A DNA stretch of 64,000 nucleotides from Bos javanicus (lineage: Eukaryota > Chordata > Mammalia > Artiodactyla > Bovidae), in contig NC_083885.1 in assembly GCF_032452875.1 (NCBI RefSeq), forward strand, positions 31,351,925 to 31,415,924. Direction: 5' to 3'. Under the pieces are notes generated by a model. That model was not told the DNA's origin. It ran no database searches and saw only the letters and a program-made list of their open reading frames with translations. Made by a program: the position numbers and the translations under genes. Below, in pieces: positions 45,506 through 57,534 of the stretch. Within the stretch, counting starts at the first letter, position 1, and every line of letters starts with the position of its first letter.

Positions 45506-45960
45506 GTATTAGAAAAATGCAACTTACAATCAATTTCACACTCATTAGGTCAGTAAAAAGTGGAAATCTGATAATATTGTTGGATGAAGAAATATAAAGT
45601 GGTATAAAATGGCAAAATCATTTTAAGAAATGCTTTTGCATTATCTCACAAATTTTAGCATTTACATCATTTATGACCTTACAATGAAATATCAAGGTAA
45701 AAAATTTAGAGAAATTTTTGTTCATAAGAGTTAGGAGCTAGAATAAGACAAATATTTAGAAATGGTTGATTCAATTATGATATACTGACCCAGTGGAATA
45801 TTATACAACCACAAAATAACTAGGCTACAAAAAATGGGTAAACTTATTCTTGAAATAGTCAGTGAAAAAGGAAGCCACCTGTGATTACATTCGCTGTGAG
45901 AGCACATTAATAAAGCTAAAATTATCAAACTAAAAAAATTAAAAGATATTATGAAATGTC
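45506..45960 (+). mobile_element. Ancient L1 ORF2 3' region, right part
   Basis: Continues the pattern of 44500-45060: TATACTGACCCAGTGGAATATTATACAACC and AAAGATATTATGAAATGTCTG are old L1 3' wording. The SINE and the T-rich insert separate the two parts. Confidence 0.5.
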
Positions 45961-46244
45961 TGGAAGGAGAAATTCTGTTTTAACATTTTTATATCAAGCC
46001 CACAGACAGCAATTACTACAGTGCCTTTGCACTGGACTTGCTGTAGATTTTATTTAATCAAACTCACAAGTACTTTTAAGACTACAGACTGTGTGAACAA
46101 ATGGTAGTGAAAAACGATCAAGGATCCAACAAATTACTTCTAAGAAAAACAATGTCTATAACACTTTGACATATGATTTATTAACACGTAAGTCACTGGC
46201 CTTGAACTCATGTAGCTAACAGTTTTGTAGAAGTCTTTGCATAT

Positions 46245-46752
46245 ATAGTTGCATTAGTCTTAGTTCTCCAGAGAAATAGAGCAAACATGATCTATCTACA
46301 TAGGAAGATATTTTTTATCAAGAATTAGCTCAGATGATGATGGAAGTTAAGTCCCAAACTCTGCAATCAGTAACCTGTAATTCCAATCCAAGTCCAAAGG
46401 CCTGAGAACTGGGAGAGTGTAAATTCCTATCCAAAAGCTAGGAGGATCAAGACACAAAAAGAGCTCTAATGTTTCATTTCAAATTGAAAGGCAGAGAAAG
46501 ACCAATATCCCAGCTCAGAAGTCAGGTAGGAGTTCCCTCTTACTGGAAAAAGTGTCAGCCTCCTTGTTCTACTCAGGCCTTCAATCAATTAGATGAGGGC
46601 CACCCATGTTAGAGCTATCTACTCTACTCAGTGTACTGATTCAAATGTTAATCTCACCTAGAAACACCTTCACAGACACAGCTAGAATACTGTTTGACCA
46701 AATGCCTGAGCATCTGTGATCCAGTCAAATTGACTTGTAAAATTAACCATCA
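46245..46752 (-). mobile_element. Ancient L1 3' end (second L1M type)
   Basis: Reversed copy with GTTCTCCAGAGAAATAGAGC, CCAAGTCCAAAGGCCTGAGA, CAGGCCTTCAATCAATTAGA, AATGTTAATCTCACCTAGAA, CCAAATGCCTGAGCATC and AAATTAACCATCACAAC in the expected order. A different 3' UTR type from 3196-3515 and 8403-8727. Confidence 0.7.
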
Positions 46753-46837
46753 CAACAATAGGATACACTGCATGGGAATGTGAGATCTCTTGACTGATGG
46801 CATGGACAATAAATAACAAACAGATTAACGGAAGGAA

Positions 46838-47060
46838 GGGGCTTCCCAAGTGGTGTGCATGGTAAAGAATTTGCCTGCCAATGCAGGAGACTCAAGAAAT
46901 GTAGGTTCCATCCTGGCTTGGGAAGATCTCCTGGAAAAGGAAATAGCAACTCACTCCATATTCTTGCCTGGAAAATTCCATGGTTAGAGGAGCTTGGCGG
47001 GCTACAGCCTATGGAGTCACAAACAGTCAGAGACAACTGAGCAAGCAACTTACTTGCTTA
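46838..47060 (+). mobile_element. Bov-tA SINE
   Basis: Head GGGGCTTCCCAAGTGGTGTG, body AATAGCAACTCACTCCATA, end AGTCAGAGACAACTGAGCAA. The flanks ACGGAAGGAA and ACGGGAAGGAA may be an imperfect TSD. Confidence 0.94.
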
Positions 47061-47084
47061 CGGGAAGGAAAGTGTTATGGAGTT

Positions 47085-47730
47085 AGAGATCATGTATGAA
47101 CTACAACCATCCCAAGAAAAAGAAATGGAAGAAGGCAAAATGGTTGTCTGAGGAGGCTTTACAAATAGCTGAGGAAAGAAGAGAAGCAAAAGGCAGGAGA
47201 GAAAGGGAAAGATAACTGAATGTAGAGTTTCAGAGAAGAGCAAGGAGAGGTAAGAAGACCTTCTTAAATGAACAATACAAAGAAATAGAAGACAACAGAA
47301 TGGGAACTAGAGATCTCTTCAAGAAAATTAGAGATATCAAGGGACACTTCATGCAAGGATGGGCATGATAAAGGACAGAAATGGTAAGGACCTAACAGAA
47401 GCAGAAGAGAGTAAGAGGTAATAAGAATACACAGAAACTATACAAAAATTATTTTAATGACCTAGATAACCACCAGGTCACTCACCTAGAGTCAGACATC
47501 CTGGAGTATGAAGTCAAGTGGGCCTTAGGAAGCATTTCTATGAACAAAGCTAGTGCAGCTGAACTATTTAAACCTTAAAAGATGATGCTGTTAAAGTTCT
47601 GCACTCAATAGGTCAGAAAATTTGGAAAACTCAGCAGGGGCTACAGAACTGGAAAAAGTCAAGTTTTCATTCCGATTCCAAAGAAGGGCAATGCCAAAGA
47701 ATTGGCATTGTTCAAACTACTGTACACAGC
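47085..47730 (+). mobile_element. BovB LINE, internal fragment lacking the 3' end
   Basis: Corresponds to about 59365-60040 of the near-full-length copy: CCAAGAAAAAGAAATGGAAG, GGTTGTCTGAGGAGGC, AACAGAATGGGAACTAGAGA, TCTCTTCAAGAAAATTAGAG, AAGTCAAGTGGGCCTTAGGA and AAGAAGGGCAATGCCAAAGA. It stops abruptly after CAAACTACTGTACA, where the reverse transcriptase core should begin, and has no BovB tail. Frame broken by several stops and indels. Confidence 0.88.
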
Positions 47731-48639
47731 TTCTGCTTTCATTGAATTACACATTTAGGTGAATTAAAATAATGGAATAAAGTATCATCATAGTTCTTGC
47801 TACAGACTGTAAAACTGCTGTATAAAAAGGTTTAATAGTTTAAATTATACAGGCAATGAACGAGTATACTAGACTATAACATAACCAGTGGGTGACATGT
47901 TGAAATTGCTATTTTCTGTGTGTAAAACAATGTAACTTCATAGTTGTAATTTTTATTACCTCTGCAGATACATATTATTCTTCAAAAAGAGCTATAATAA
48001 AGTAAAATTTATGCACTATAGGAAGGAAATGGAAATAATTAAATAATAGATAAGGGAACCTGTAGTTATAAAGAATAAACAAGATATATATACAACAAAG
48101 AATAAAGAAGAAAGATAAATTAGCAATATGCTTTTCATAGAGGTGAAAAATCTTTTCTTAACATGGCATTTATCATAAAGTAGACCAACATGTTCTATAC
48201 ATTTATTGTATAATTATTATTAATCTCAAACTTTTACAGAATGAATTAAATCTTCATATAGGCTTTATATTTGTGTATAATTTCATTTTTAGCACAGTCT
48301 ATCCACATTTATGACAAGTTGAGAATCAAGGAATTGTATTTGAGCAGTGGTAGGCATAGTGAGTCATGACCTTTCCTACACTGAGATACTCTGTAACTCG
48401 GAAACGAAGCATATGACCCATATTACTGTTCCCTCATCACGTTACTTAGGCAATGAGCATGTGATTTGAAGTAAAGTTGAAAGATGATGTACAGCGTGAT
48501 AAAGTTACTGCTGCTGGGTTTGGGTAGTCTGCTACAATATTATATAGGTGAATCTATAAACCAATGTCTTTTCCTTAATCAGCATATTTTAGGCACACAC
48601 ATTTGGGAAATTTTGTGACACACAGTTATGTGGGGGAAA
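47731..48639. other. Non-coding AT-rich DNA, nothing recognised
   Basis: No repeat or gene supported. Confidence 0.4.
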
Positions 48640-48860
48640 AAAAATCAAATTTTGAGCTGTGGAATGAGTTAAGTAGATGGGAAGAACCATGTTCCACAGA
48701 GAGGGCAAGATCATTTTAAAGAGATCTGGACTGGGAGTCAGATGATCGGTGTTCTAACCCTGGCTATGTAATTTACTTTCAATTGGTCTTTGGTAAAATA
48801 TGTAACAATTTTAAATGATGTTTCCTTATACGTTGAATGGGGATGAGAAGTCCTTTCCTA
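48640..48860 (+). mobile_element. MIR SINE
   Basis: Forward MIR: GATCTGGACTGGGAGTCAGA, TGTTCTAACCCTGGCTATG, TTGGTAAAATATGTAACA and GGGGATGAGAAGTCC. The core is diverged. Confidence 0.75.
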
Positions 48861-49729
48861 ACAACTAGGCAGGGCTTTGCTGGGGAGAGCTGTGGTGCCT
48901 GTTGGAAACTAAAGCGTGACATGAACATGAACCTGTCTCCCTGTTTGCATCTTACCATCCTCTACATCTGCACTGGCAGATAGCTTTGTCCATTAGTGGT
49001 GCACAGAGAAATACAAACAGTTTATTAATTTGGAGTGAAGTTGTCTTTATATCTCTTTCTAACAAACACATCTTGCGTGTGCTGTCTGATTCTAAGAAAA
49101 CATTTCTCCATAAATAATTGTTGTTGAAAGAAAGGGCCTTCCAACTCATGGAACTGCAAACACATGCCCTCCAACATGCTGTCATAGTTAATCTGACCTT
49201 AGAAATAAATGTTGAAAAATACAATTTTGAAATGGAAGAAAAATATGTCTCTCTATTCTGGCAGGCTTGTGCTCATATATGAATGTGAACAGACCTTTGC
49301 AGATAATATTATCAAAAGTTCATGAGCAATAATTGTAGTCTTCACTTGATTCCCTATTTTGCCAGTTTCAAGATTAAATGTGAAAAATGCATCTGAAATA
49401 CATGTAAAGTTCTAGCCAGAAAGCATTGTAGAAGATAGATTCTTCAAAACTGTTTTCAAACTCAAATGAAGACAGCGCATGAAGAGGAGATGATTATAAA
49501 ATCTGTCACAATAAATCCATGATTGAGCTTCTGTATAGATGGCTGTGAATTAGCTGGCAGGAGCTATATGTTCACGTAGTCTCAGAGAGTCTATGAGTGT
49601 GTGTGTACATGTGCATCTTACACGTGTATCTATGTCTCACAATCTGAGTCCTTATTATGTCTTAAGCCTTTTTTCATTGAATTCTCTCTCTAGCCATACC
49701 TCTCACAGCTTCCCCTGTCTTATTCTTTC
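48861..49729. other. Single-copy DNA, nothing recognised
   Basis: The minus-strand open frame at 48952-49224 shows no domain. No repeat identified. Confidence 0.4.
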
Positions 49730-50110
49730 TTCCTTTCAGGTCTATGAAATACCGCATGTTCTTTTTGCTAACTGACTTTACCCCATGTTGATCCTTCTTC
49801 CTGGGATACCCTTCACTTTACTCATTTCTACTCCAGCTATCACCTTCAAAGGCATGTTTTTTTTCCCTAAGAGGCATTCCGTAGTCTTCCAAGTCTGACT
49901 TGGGTGTCTTTTCTGTGCTCTCTAAGTGCACCTACCACTGTGATGACATTCATTCATCACCAATGACTGGACACTTGCCTGTATCCTCCATTAGACCATA
50001 AATTCCATGAGGAATAGTATGAAACTTTATTAACCACTGTATTCCTAGTGCCTTAAATGCAGAGAGAGCATTTAATGAGAATTTATGGAATGAATGTATG
50101 AAAGAATTAG
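49730..50110 (+). mobile_element. L2 LINE 3' end
   Basis: Forward L2 3' region: CTTCTTCCTGGGATACCCTTCAC, CAGCTATCACCTTCAAAGG, TTAGACCATAAATTCCATGAG, CCACTGTATTCCTAGTGCC and TTATGGAATGAATGTATGA. The order and terminus fit well. Confidence 0.8.
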
Positions 50111-50519
50111 AGAATCAAGGAATCTGGTCAGGTAAGTTAAGGCCTGATACATTCTTCTTAACAAGGACTGTAAATCAGAAGAAAAAGAAGACAGGAATTT
50201 TCTTCTCTGCTAGTACCTGCAAAAATATTTCTATATTTTTTTCAAAGTGTCTGTTCATAAGAACATAAAGCCAACAATCAAGAAAATTTGAAAGGAAAAT
50301 GTAATTCCAGTGATCAGGAATTATTCTAATGGTCATGAAGTTTCTGATGGAAAGATATTAACTAAAACCAAGACATTGCAAAATCTCCACAGGCAGCTGT
50401 CATATCAATACTCCTGGGCTCCCTTGGAGGAAATTGGCATGTGGGCTTGAGACAATAGACAATGTAAGCATGATGATGGAACTGATTACTTCCCTATATT
50501 TCATTGATTTTTTAATCAA
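50111..50519. other. Non-coding DNA, nothing recognised
   Basis: No supported feature. Confidence 0.4.
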
Positions 50520-50531
50520 AATGTAATGTTT

Positions 50532-50709
50532 CCCTAGCAGATCAGGCAGTAGAGCATCCGCCTGCAATGCAGGACACCCGGGTTTGATCCCTGGGTTGGG
50601 CAGATCCCCTGGAGAAGGAAATGGCAACCCACTCCAGTATCCTTGCCTGGAAAATTCTATGGACAGAGAGGCCTGGCAGGCTACAGTCCATGGGGTCGCA
50701 AAGAGCTGT
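50532..50709 (+). mobile_element. Bov-tA SINE with TSD
   Basis: Head CCCTAGCAGATCAGGCAGTA, B-box-like GGTTTGATCCC, body to GGGTCGCAAAGAGCTGT. The terminal GACATGACTGAG segment is missing. The repeats AATGTAATGTTT (50520-50531) and AATATAATGTTT (50710-50721) differ at one base. Confidence 0.94.
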
Positions 50710-50721
50710 AATATAATGTTT

Positions 50722-51304
50722 TATTACTACTATTCCCATTTTTAAAGCAAACTTTACAAATTATAATGGATATATATATATATATTCATCTTTCTTTCCA
50801 TGACAATTATACCTTTAGCAGAGTTTATATAGAATCTCACTATATGTTTAATATACACATACATATATATTTATAATTTATATATTAACCACTTTCACCA
50901 CTATGAGAAAAATATTATACATCCTGGTATGCATGTGAATGTTTGATCCATCACATAATTAAATCCAAGGGAGTCTTAATCTGCCAAGAGCTATGTGACT
51001 TTCGACAGAATACTAGGTTTCCCTTGAACTTTTCTCCACAGATGAGAGAATTGAACCAGCTGAGCATTTAAGTAGCTTTAAGTTGTATGATCCAAATCCT
51101 TTGGAATGAGAATTCACGTACAAATTTTACTTCTCCACTATCATATATATTATTCCTTTCTGAAAAAGGTTCAAAGCTTAAACTATTTATTGATTTATAT
51201 ATTCATTTATTCAGCATTCATTATGTTGCATCATAGAGTATTAAGTAATAGAAGTAGTAGTAGTAATATATTACTATTGTTTCTACTTCTATAGCCACTA
51301 GTAG
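50722..51304. other. AT-rich DNA with TA tracts and a hairpin
   Basis: TA tracts lie at 50768-50785 and 50855-50885, and the inverted repeat at 51249-51291 is listed separately. Confidence 0.45.
51249..51291. repeat. Imperfect hairpin with perfect 16-nt palindromic core
   Basis: Outer arms TAGAAGTAG (51249-51257) and CTACTTCTA (51283-51291) are exact complements. The inner TAGTAATATATTACTA (51261-51276) is a perfect palindrome. Confidence 0.8.
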
Positions 51305-51590
51305 TGCCAATAACATTTATTGAGTAGGCACTGTGAGCTAAATGTTGAGCTGAAAAACTTTATGCGTATATACACAGTAAGCAGCAGTGGTATTTCTCAG
51401 TCAATGTATAGTACTCCCATTTCAGTGAGGGTAGGAGTTTAACCTTCTTCATCTCCACTATTATCAATTTTTACTTTGGAAATAGTGAAACAGAGGTTTA
51501 TATAATGTTTCCAAAGTTACAGTTTTATTCAATGCTATTAAATGGCTGAGCTGGAATTTAAACAAAACCTTCATGTTTAATCATTAGGAT
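51305..51590 (-). mobile_element. MIR SINE, diverged
   Basis: Reversed MIR: AACATTTATTGAGTAGGCAC, a GGAAATAGTGAAACAGAGG core and ATGGCTGAGCTGGAATTTAA. About 80 nt of extra sequence lies in the middle. Confidence 0.7.
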
Positions 51591-52003
51591 ACTAATACGA
51601 TGGTATTTTCGGAATCTATTTTTATTTTATTAGATAAACATTTTATTTTAGAATATGCTTAGATTCACAACATCTGCCTTTTAGTGTTGTCTATACTCAA
51701 GAAATCTGTGAGATGCTAAACTAGGATTTCACTGAGAACAGGATGCATATTCCCAGAACATAACAAAATTTCCAATAATAAAAATGCATATTCATTGTGT
51801 TTTTTATATAAAATGAAAAATGACTGAACAAGCAAAAAGAAAGAGCAGCAATAACAACAACAAAAATAAAAAATACATTAGAGACATGTCATTTCCTTAG
51901 GCAGAAGGTAAAAATGGTCATTGACAGACATGAGGGCTTCATAAATGGAGAAGAGCCTGTGACCGAAAGGCAAGACATAGGTCTCAGCTGAGCATGGGAT
52001 ATA
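51591..52003. other. Non-coding DNA, nothing recognised
   Basis: AT-rich. Includes AACAACAACAAAAATAAAAAA near 51852. Confidence 0.4.
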
Positions 52004-52066
52004 TTTGGGTATAAGGCCTGTGTACCCAATAAGGGACACATTTGGGTATAAGGCCTGTGTACCCAA
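52004..52066. repeat. 26-nt direct repeat, two copies 37 nt apart
   Basis: A 26-nt sequence beginning TTTGGGTATAAGGCCTG and ending TGTACCCAA occurs exactly at 52004-52029 and 52041-52066. The second copy ends where the BovB element begins. Confidence 0.9.
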
Positions 52067-52665
52067 CAGTGTCAGACTTTATTTTTCTGGGCTCCAAAAT
52101 CACTGCAAATGGTGACTACAGCCATGAAATTAAAAGATGCTTACTCCTTGGAAGGAAAGTTATGACCAACCTAGATAGCATATTCAAAAGCAGAGACAAT
52201 ACTTTGCCAACAAAGGTTCGTCTAGTCAAGGCTATGGTTTTTCCTGTGGTCACGTATGGATGTGAGAGTTGGACTGTGAAGAAGGCTGAGAGCCGAAGAA
52301 TTGATGCTTTTGAACTGTGGTGTTGGAGAAGACTCTTGAGAGTCCCTTGGACTGCAAGGAGATCCGACCAGTCTATTCTGAAGGAGATCAGCCCTGGGAT
52401 TTCATTGGAAGGAATGATGCTAAAGCTGAAACTCCAGTACTTTGGCCACCTCATGCAAAGAGTTGACTCATTGGAAAAGACTCTGATGCTGGGAGGGATT
52501 GGGAGCAGGAGGAGAAGGGGACAACAGAGGATGAGATGGCTGGATGGCATCACTGACTTGATGGACGTGAGTCTGAGTGAACTCTGGGAGTTGGTGGTGG
52601 ACAGGGAGGCCTGGCATGCTGCAATTCATGGGGTCACAAAGAGTCGGACACGACTGAGCGACTGA
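52042..52665 (+). pseudogene. BovB C-terminal domain, uninterrupted 207-codon frame
   Basis: The frame begins with about 9 codons from the adjacent 26-nt repeat and then continues without a break through the BovB C-terminal region. That region has DFIFLGSKITANGD, KVMTNLDSIFKSRD, YGCESWTVKKAE, FELWCWRRLLRVPWTARR, LQYFGHLMQRVDSLEKTLML and the natural terminus VTKSRTRLSD-stop. It lies downstream of the reverse transcriptase active site, so it has no catalytic residues of its own. The intact frame suggests recent insertion. The start ATG is chimeric and probably not used. Confidence 0.88.
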
Positions 52666-52685
52666 TCTGATCTGACCTGATCTGA
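52067..52685 (+). mobile_element. BovB LINE, young-looking 3' end
   Basis: 5'-truncated at CAGTGTCAGACTTTATTTTTC and ending in a (CTGAT)n-like tail, GACTGATCTGATCTGACCTG. It resembles the 58.2-61.3 kb copy closely, including the GGGATTTCATTGGAAGGAATG and GGGAGGGATTGGGAGC variants. ACCCAA on both sides may be a short TSD. Confidence 0.95.
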
Positions 52686-54639
52686 CCCAATATTAAATAA
52701 AGCATTTAAAAGATACATAGGCCACTTTTGATATGCACAATTTATTTATAATTTTATAGTTGTAAAAATCTGCTTGTATCATTTAGCTTTCTTATGAAGT
52801 ATAATTTAGTACTATTTGACAAAAGGAGGTTTTAATTGATTAGACATTTGGTTGTGAGCACTGGTATGTGACTACTGTATGCATGTGCCATTTGTCTCCC
52901 TTGCTATTCACATCGATGATTCTATTAGCCACATTGAGAGTGTCTTCATAATTTGTCTGCATATTCTCATAATTTATGTCATCCTTTCAAGAGGGAAGCC
53001 CAATGCAAGCAAAATATGGCACCTGTTTGTTACTCAATGCATCTTTCCTAATGCCTCCAAAGCATTTCATTTGTAAAACCCACTTTTATTAAGATGTAGA
53101 CAGTTTTAGCATTTGATGTGAAAAGTAAAATAGGGTCTGTCAGATCTGAGGATCTCAAGTATAATCTATACTTTTAAGTGTTTTTTTCCCCCAAAAATTC
53201 ATGATTTAAGTTCAGTAGATTTTAACATCTCTTAGATTTTAACATCTCTTGATTCTTTAAGAAATCTGACTGACATATGTTTGATATAGTACTTACAACA
53301 TGTTGACAGCATAAACAATATGTGAATTCAGGAAATATGAAATAAAATATAAGGAGAGAGAAGTTAACTTACTTTATTTTAACCTAGTATCAAGCTTGCA
53401 ACATGAGCGATTTGGATTACGTACAAGGAACAAGACGCCAATACACAAACCCACCCCGTCCTCAGTTCTGCCTCGTCCTGTGTGCAAGAACTTGGGCAGA
53501 ATTAACCTCTTTGCACTTTAGGATTTTTCTTTTTTAAGTAAAATTTTCTTTGTTATGTGTATAAATTAATCTCTTCTACAATTTGATGGACAAAAACAGG
53601 AGAGGTTTTTCAAACAAATATCATCATTATAGATTCATTGTGAGCAGATGCTAAATAACACTAATTTACATATAGTAGTCTATGTTTAGATCCATTATTA
53701 AGTTTAAAATTTAGCTCTGGAATGTTGAAGAAGCACTGTTTTCTCTGACTTCACCATTACGTTTTGTTTCATTTTGTTATTTAAGTACAAGACAAAATAA
53801 AACTTTAATGTGAGCTGTTTCTGATATCCCTGGGGGAAAAAAAGTAACAAATCCTGTTCAGGAACCAAAGGGATATATATTTCTTATTACCTAGGCTATA
53901 AGGTTCAATGGTGATACTGTACATACACATACACACACATACATATTTATATTATATTTTATATCAGATTGGCTTACTGTTCTGTTCCAAACCCTCTCAA
54001 TGAGAGCTAAAAAATACTATTTCAAAAACATGTCTAATCTATGAACATTTTATTACTAGTCCACAATTAGATGAATGAGAGCAAGTGTTTAGCAGTTTTA
54101 TAGTATTTTTCCATCAGTATACTAGTCTCATTCTAATTATTGTTGGATTTTACAAGATTATCAGCCTAACACTGAGTTAGAAATTAAGACAAAACAGAAA
54201 AAAAAACTTGTCCTTCTCTCCAGCTAGTTTGAGACTCACTGCCTTGACTGCTCTCCAAATCTTTCGCTCTAAGAGGTTCAACCTGTCTCTAGCTCTCTTT
54301 GACTTTCCAATGAGAAAAGTCTCACTCCATTTTCCTTTTTTTCCACCAGAATATAGTCAAACTGACTTCTCCTTCCTTCTGTTCCTTGAAAGTTTCAAGG
54401 TTATTCTTCCATTTGAGCACTCTGTGCAATTTGCATTGTATACGTGTGTGTGCATACTTGTGTATGCATGTGCACGGATGTGTTCTGTATGTAATGCTAT
54501 TCCCAGAGGCTAAGTCATGGCTCCCCAACAGTTGATCCTTGGTGACCACAATCTAGAGACACCATGCTTCCCACTAGTCTTGTTCTTGCAGCTTGCTTTT
54601 TATTACATCATCATATTTTTATAGCATTTATCAGGCTAA
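52686..54639. other. Single-copy DNA, few features
   Basis: Nearly 2 kb without a recognised interspersed repeat, apart from a 17-nt tandem duplication at 53217-53250 and CA/TA-rich tracts near 53925-53960 and 54440-54480. The plus-strand open frame 54208-54513 has no domain or codon signature I trust. Confidence 0.4.
53217..53250. repeat. 17-nt tandem duplication
   Basis: AGATTTTAACATCTCTT occurs twice without a gap (53217-53233 and 53234-53250). Confidence 0.95.
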
Positions 54640-54815
54640 GAATTATCTCATTTACTTAACTGTCTACTTATATCCTGATTCTCCAATCTAAAATAGGAGT
54701 TTCATAACATAACAGTATACTTTCATAACAAGGTATACTTTGTTACTCTAACCTTCGAGCGTAGGATAGTGTCTGGAAGATAACAGGTACTCAGCAAGTA
54801 CTGGCTGTGTGTTAA
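54640..54815 (+). mobile_element. L2 LINE 3' end, diverged
   Basis: ATTTATCAGGCTAAGAATTATC, a CTAAAATAGGAGTTTCATAA segment, and GATAGTGTCTGGAAGATAAC followed by AGGTACTCAGCAAG keep the L2 terminal order. Confidence 0.6.
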
Positions 54816-56164
54816 GTATTGAGTGTTTATACAGCACTTTACACTTCAAAAAGTAATTTCTTTTATATTATCCAGTCTAATCTCATAAACCATAGAAATG
54901 CTATTACAACTTGAAATAATCGAATAATATCTCTTCATTAATGTTTTTAAAAACATTTAGTTTTACCTTCATTATAATTCATTTGATTGACTATAAGATG
55001 AAACATAAATCATGATACATAAAAACAATGTTGAGGCTGATAACATAGACAAGACAACCAATCCAGGACAACTGGATTTCTACTGTTTAGGATTTCTACT
55101 AATTCTCCCAAGGTCCATGTTAATTCCAAATCCCTCAAAAATTAACATTAGGTCCACATTTTTAGGTTTTCAAAGGTATTCAAAGAGATCACATATCTAA
55201 GTTTATCAAACATACAGTTTGGTACATGATGTGCTTTCTCAATTATCCCTTTAATCAGAGAATATAAAGTTTGTTATTAATAAATAATTAATACTGTACC
55301 TGTTAAATTTTAAAATTTTATACATGCTATTTGTTTACAAAGGAAAAGTGTCTCCTTTTTAGCAATTATAAAATTATATATAAGTGCTAATCATAATATA
55401 TATACATATATACACACACACACTTAAAACAGATTTTATTTTTATCACCAACTCTATTTTTACCTGCTGAGAAAGCATTTCTCAACTTCAAGCAGTTTTT
55501 ACTTTGAAAAATATTGTTCACTGTTGGGGCCATAATTGTAAACCTAATATCCCATCTAGAATTCTTAGGGATTTGCTGACTGCTTAATTTGATGATTTGG
55601 GACTTATTCATAATTATAGTAAAAAATACATGTTAGAACACATTTTTGAATGACACAGTTATTTAATGACTGCCATTTCCACCAGCCTGAAATAGCATTA
55701 TTGTCAGCATTTAGAAAGATCTATGAACTTATTAAATATGATACAAAGACAGAATGCAATCTATATGGAATTTCGGCATATCCACCCTGCTTCCTGTTTC
55801 ACATCCAAAACTTTATGGCTTTCCTGATTCATGTCTTTATTAGTTTAGTCCATACCCTGCCTTAAAACTGATTTAACAGTGGCATTATCAAAATCTACTT
55901 GAGTTAAATTTGAGAAAATAGAAACAAAGAAATGAACTGGCCTATAGTAAAAGCTATTCATGTATTAGTTAGACTTCAGAAATGTCTCCCTGGTGAGTAT
56001 TTTAAATGACTGGGCTAAATAAAAGTCTACAGAATTGCTTCTTCTAACTCAATCAGATATCCTAATTTTCTCAGGAAAATAATATATTTATACATGGGAA
56101 AATATAAAACATTTTGGATACATTATAGGAATAGTCTTTGGCAAAATCTCTCTGCCTTATAAAC
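54816..56164. other. AT-rich DNA, nothing recognised
   Basis: Includes a TA/CA tract at 55397-55424. No repeat or gene assigned. Confidence 0.4.
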
Positions 56165-56690
56165 AGATAATGATTTATTAGTTCTGTAAATATTTCCTAA
56201 GGGCCTATATTGTGGACACAAATGAACAAGAGATTTTAAAATAAATCAGTCTACTCTGTAAATGTGCTCACAACCTACTTCTGGTTACAATAAGACTCAA
56301 GTGCATTACAGTGGAGTAAATCACTAAAGTGCATAGAAGGATACTTGATCTGGTCATAGAAATTATCTCCATTCTGTGATGTTGGCTCTTGGCACATAAG
56401 TAGGCATTTGCCAAGCAGAGTAACAGGAGGGCATTAGACAGCATAACAGGAAGTACAATTCCAAACAATTGATGCTGACTAAAAAAAAATATAGACAGAT
56501 ACAACTGGTCAGATTGAGAGGGAAGTGGACAAAAGTGGAGTGTACTGGGAATTTGTTTTCAACTCTCCCATGAGAACAGTTTAAGATGGTAAAATAAGCC
56601 TGTCCAAGGAAATGATGGAAGGTCCAGGAAAGGTCTCATGTGCTATGATTAGGAGTTTGGACTTTTATCCTCAAGAATTGAAGCAGGAAG
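56165..56690 (-). mobile_element. L2 LINE 3' part, diverged
   Basis: Reversed L2 wording: AATATTTCCTAAGGGCCTATATTG, ACAAATGAACAAGAGATT, TGTGCTCACAACCTAC, GTGGAGTAAATCACTAAAGTG and, much later, TTTGGACTTTTATCCTCAAG. Resembles 32090-32740. The plus-strand open frame starting at 56612 overlaps its end and is incidental. Confidence 0.5.
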
Positions 56691-57534
56691 CTGGCAAGAC
56701 TAATTTTGCATGTTTGAGCACTCATTGTAGCAGATTTGAAATCCAGATGTGCTTTTGCCTTTTCTTTCCTGTGAACCTGAGGTCTCACAGTTCTTTGCTT
56801 TCTCCTGTCCTCTTACATTTGTTCTTTTTGTTTGGAGTCATATGAACACAGATATTCTCACATGATCTTCCCTAATACTATTTTCAAATTCACCATGAAT
56901 TTTTTTAAGAACAGAAAAGAGATTACATTTGAGAAAGAAACAAATTTTGCCCCTCTACTTTTATCCCATCAAAAATTACACAAGTGTACGAAGGAAGGGG
57001 GAGGAGGTTTCCAAAAGTGGCTCCATTGTGACATCTGCCCTTGATGTATAACAGAAAGTGTCTCCTTGAGATGATGTACAATAGGTAGAAGGATAGAGTG
57101 AAAAGAATGTACTGCCTCTAATATATTGTGATGTTGCCCTGAACATTTTCATTCCTGGGGAGTATATTTATTTTTTCAAGGAGTAGTAGAAACCTCTTGT
57201 GTTATGCACGTGTCTGTATGTGTGTGTATAATATCCTTAAATAATCCTGAAAGTGCAGGACACATATTGTCATACATATATAAATAATAATAATTAAATA
57301 ATTTTAAAATATATAATTAAGAATTATAAGATTTCTAAATACTCCAAAATGATAGTTCATTCTTTCTCTTGCATGTATATACACATACATATACAATCAC
57401 ATGTGTACAAATTTCTGTGAAATGCAGACTAGCAGAAATATATACACACACAGTAGTAGTACCTTTGTTGCTGAACAAGCATTTCAATGGCTGAAATCAA
57501 TTTTTTTTTTCTTTTCAACAAGAAGGCAAGAAGC
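56691..57534. other. AT-rich DNA, nothing recognised
   Basis: Contains TA/CA-rich patches near 57270-57320 and 57375-57440. No gene or repeat assigned. Confidence 0.4.

Noticed and set aside
54208..54513. 101-codon plus-strand open frame
   Set aside because: No domain, no splice or promoter support, hydrophobic low-complexity composition, and an overlapping frame on the other strand.
56612..56845. 77-codon plus-strand frame
   Set aside because: Overlaps the end of a reversed L2. No protein-like features beyond being open.
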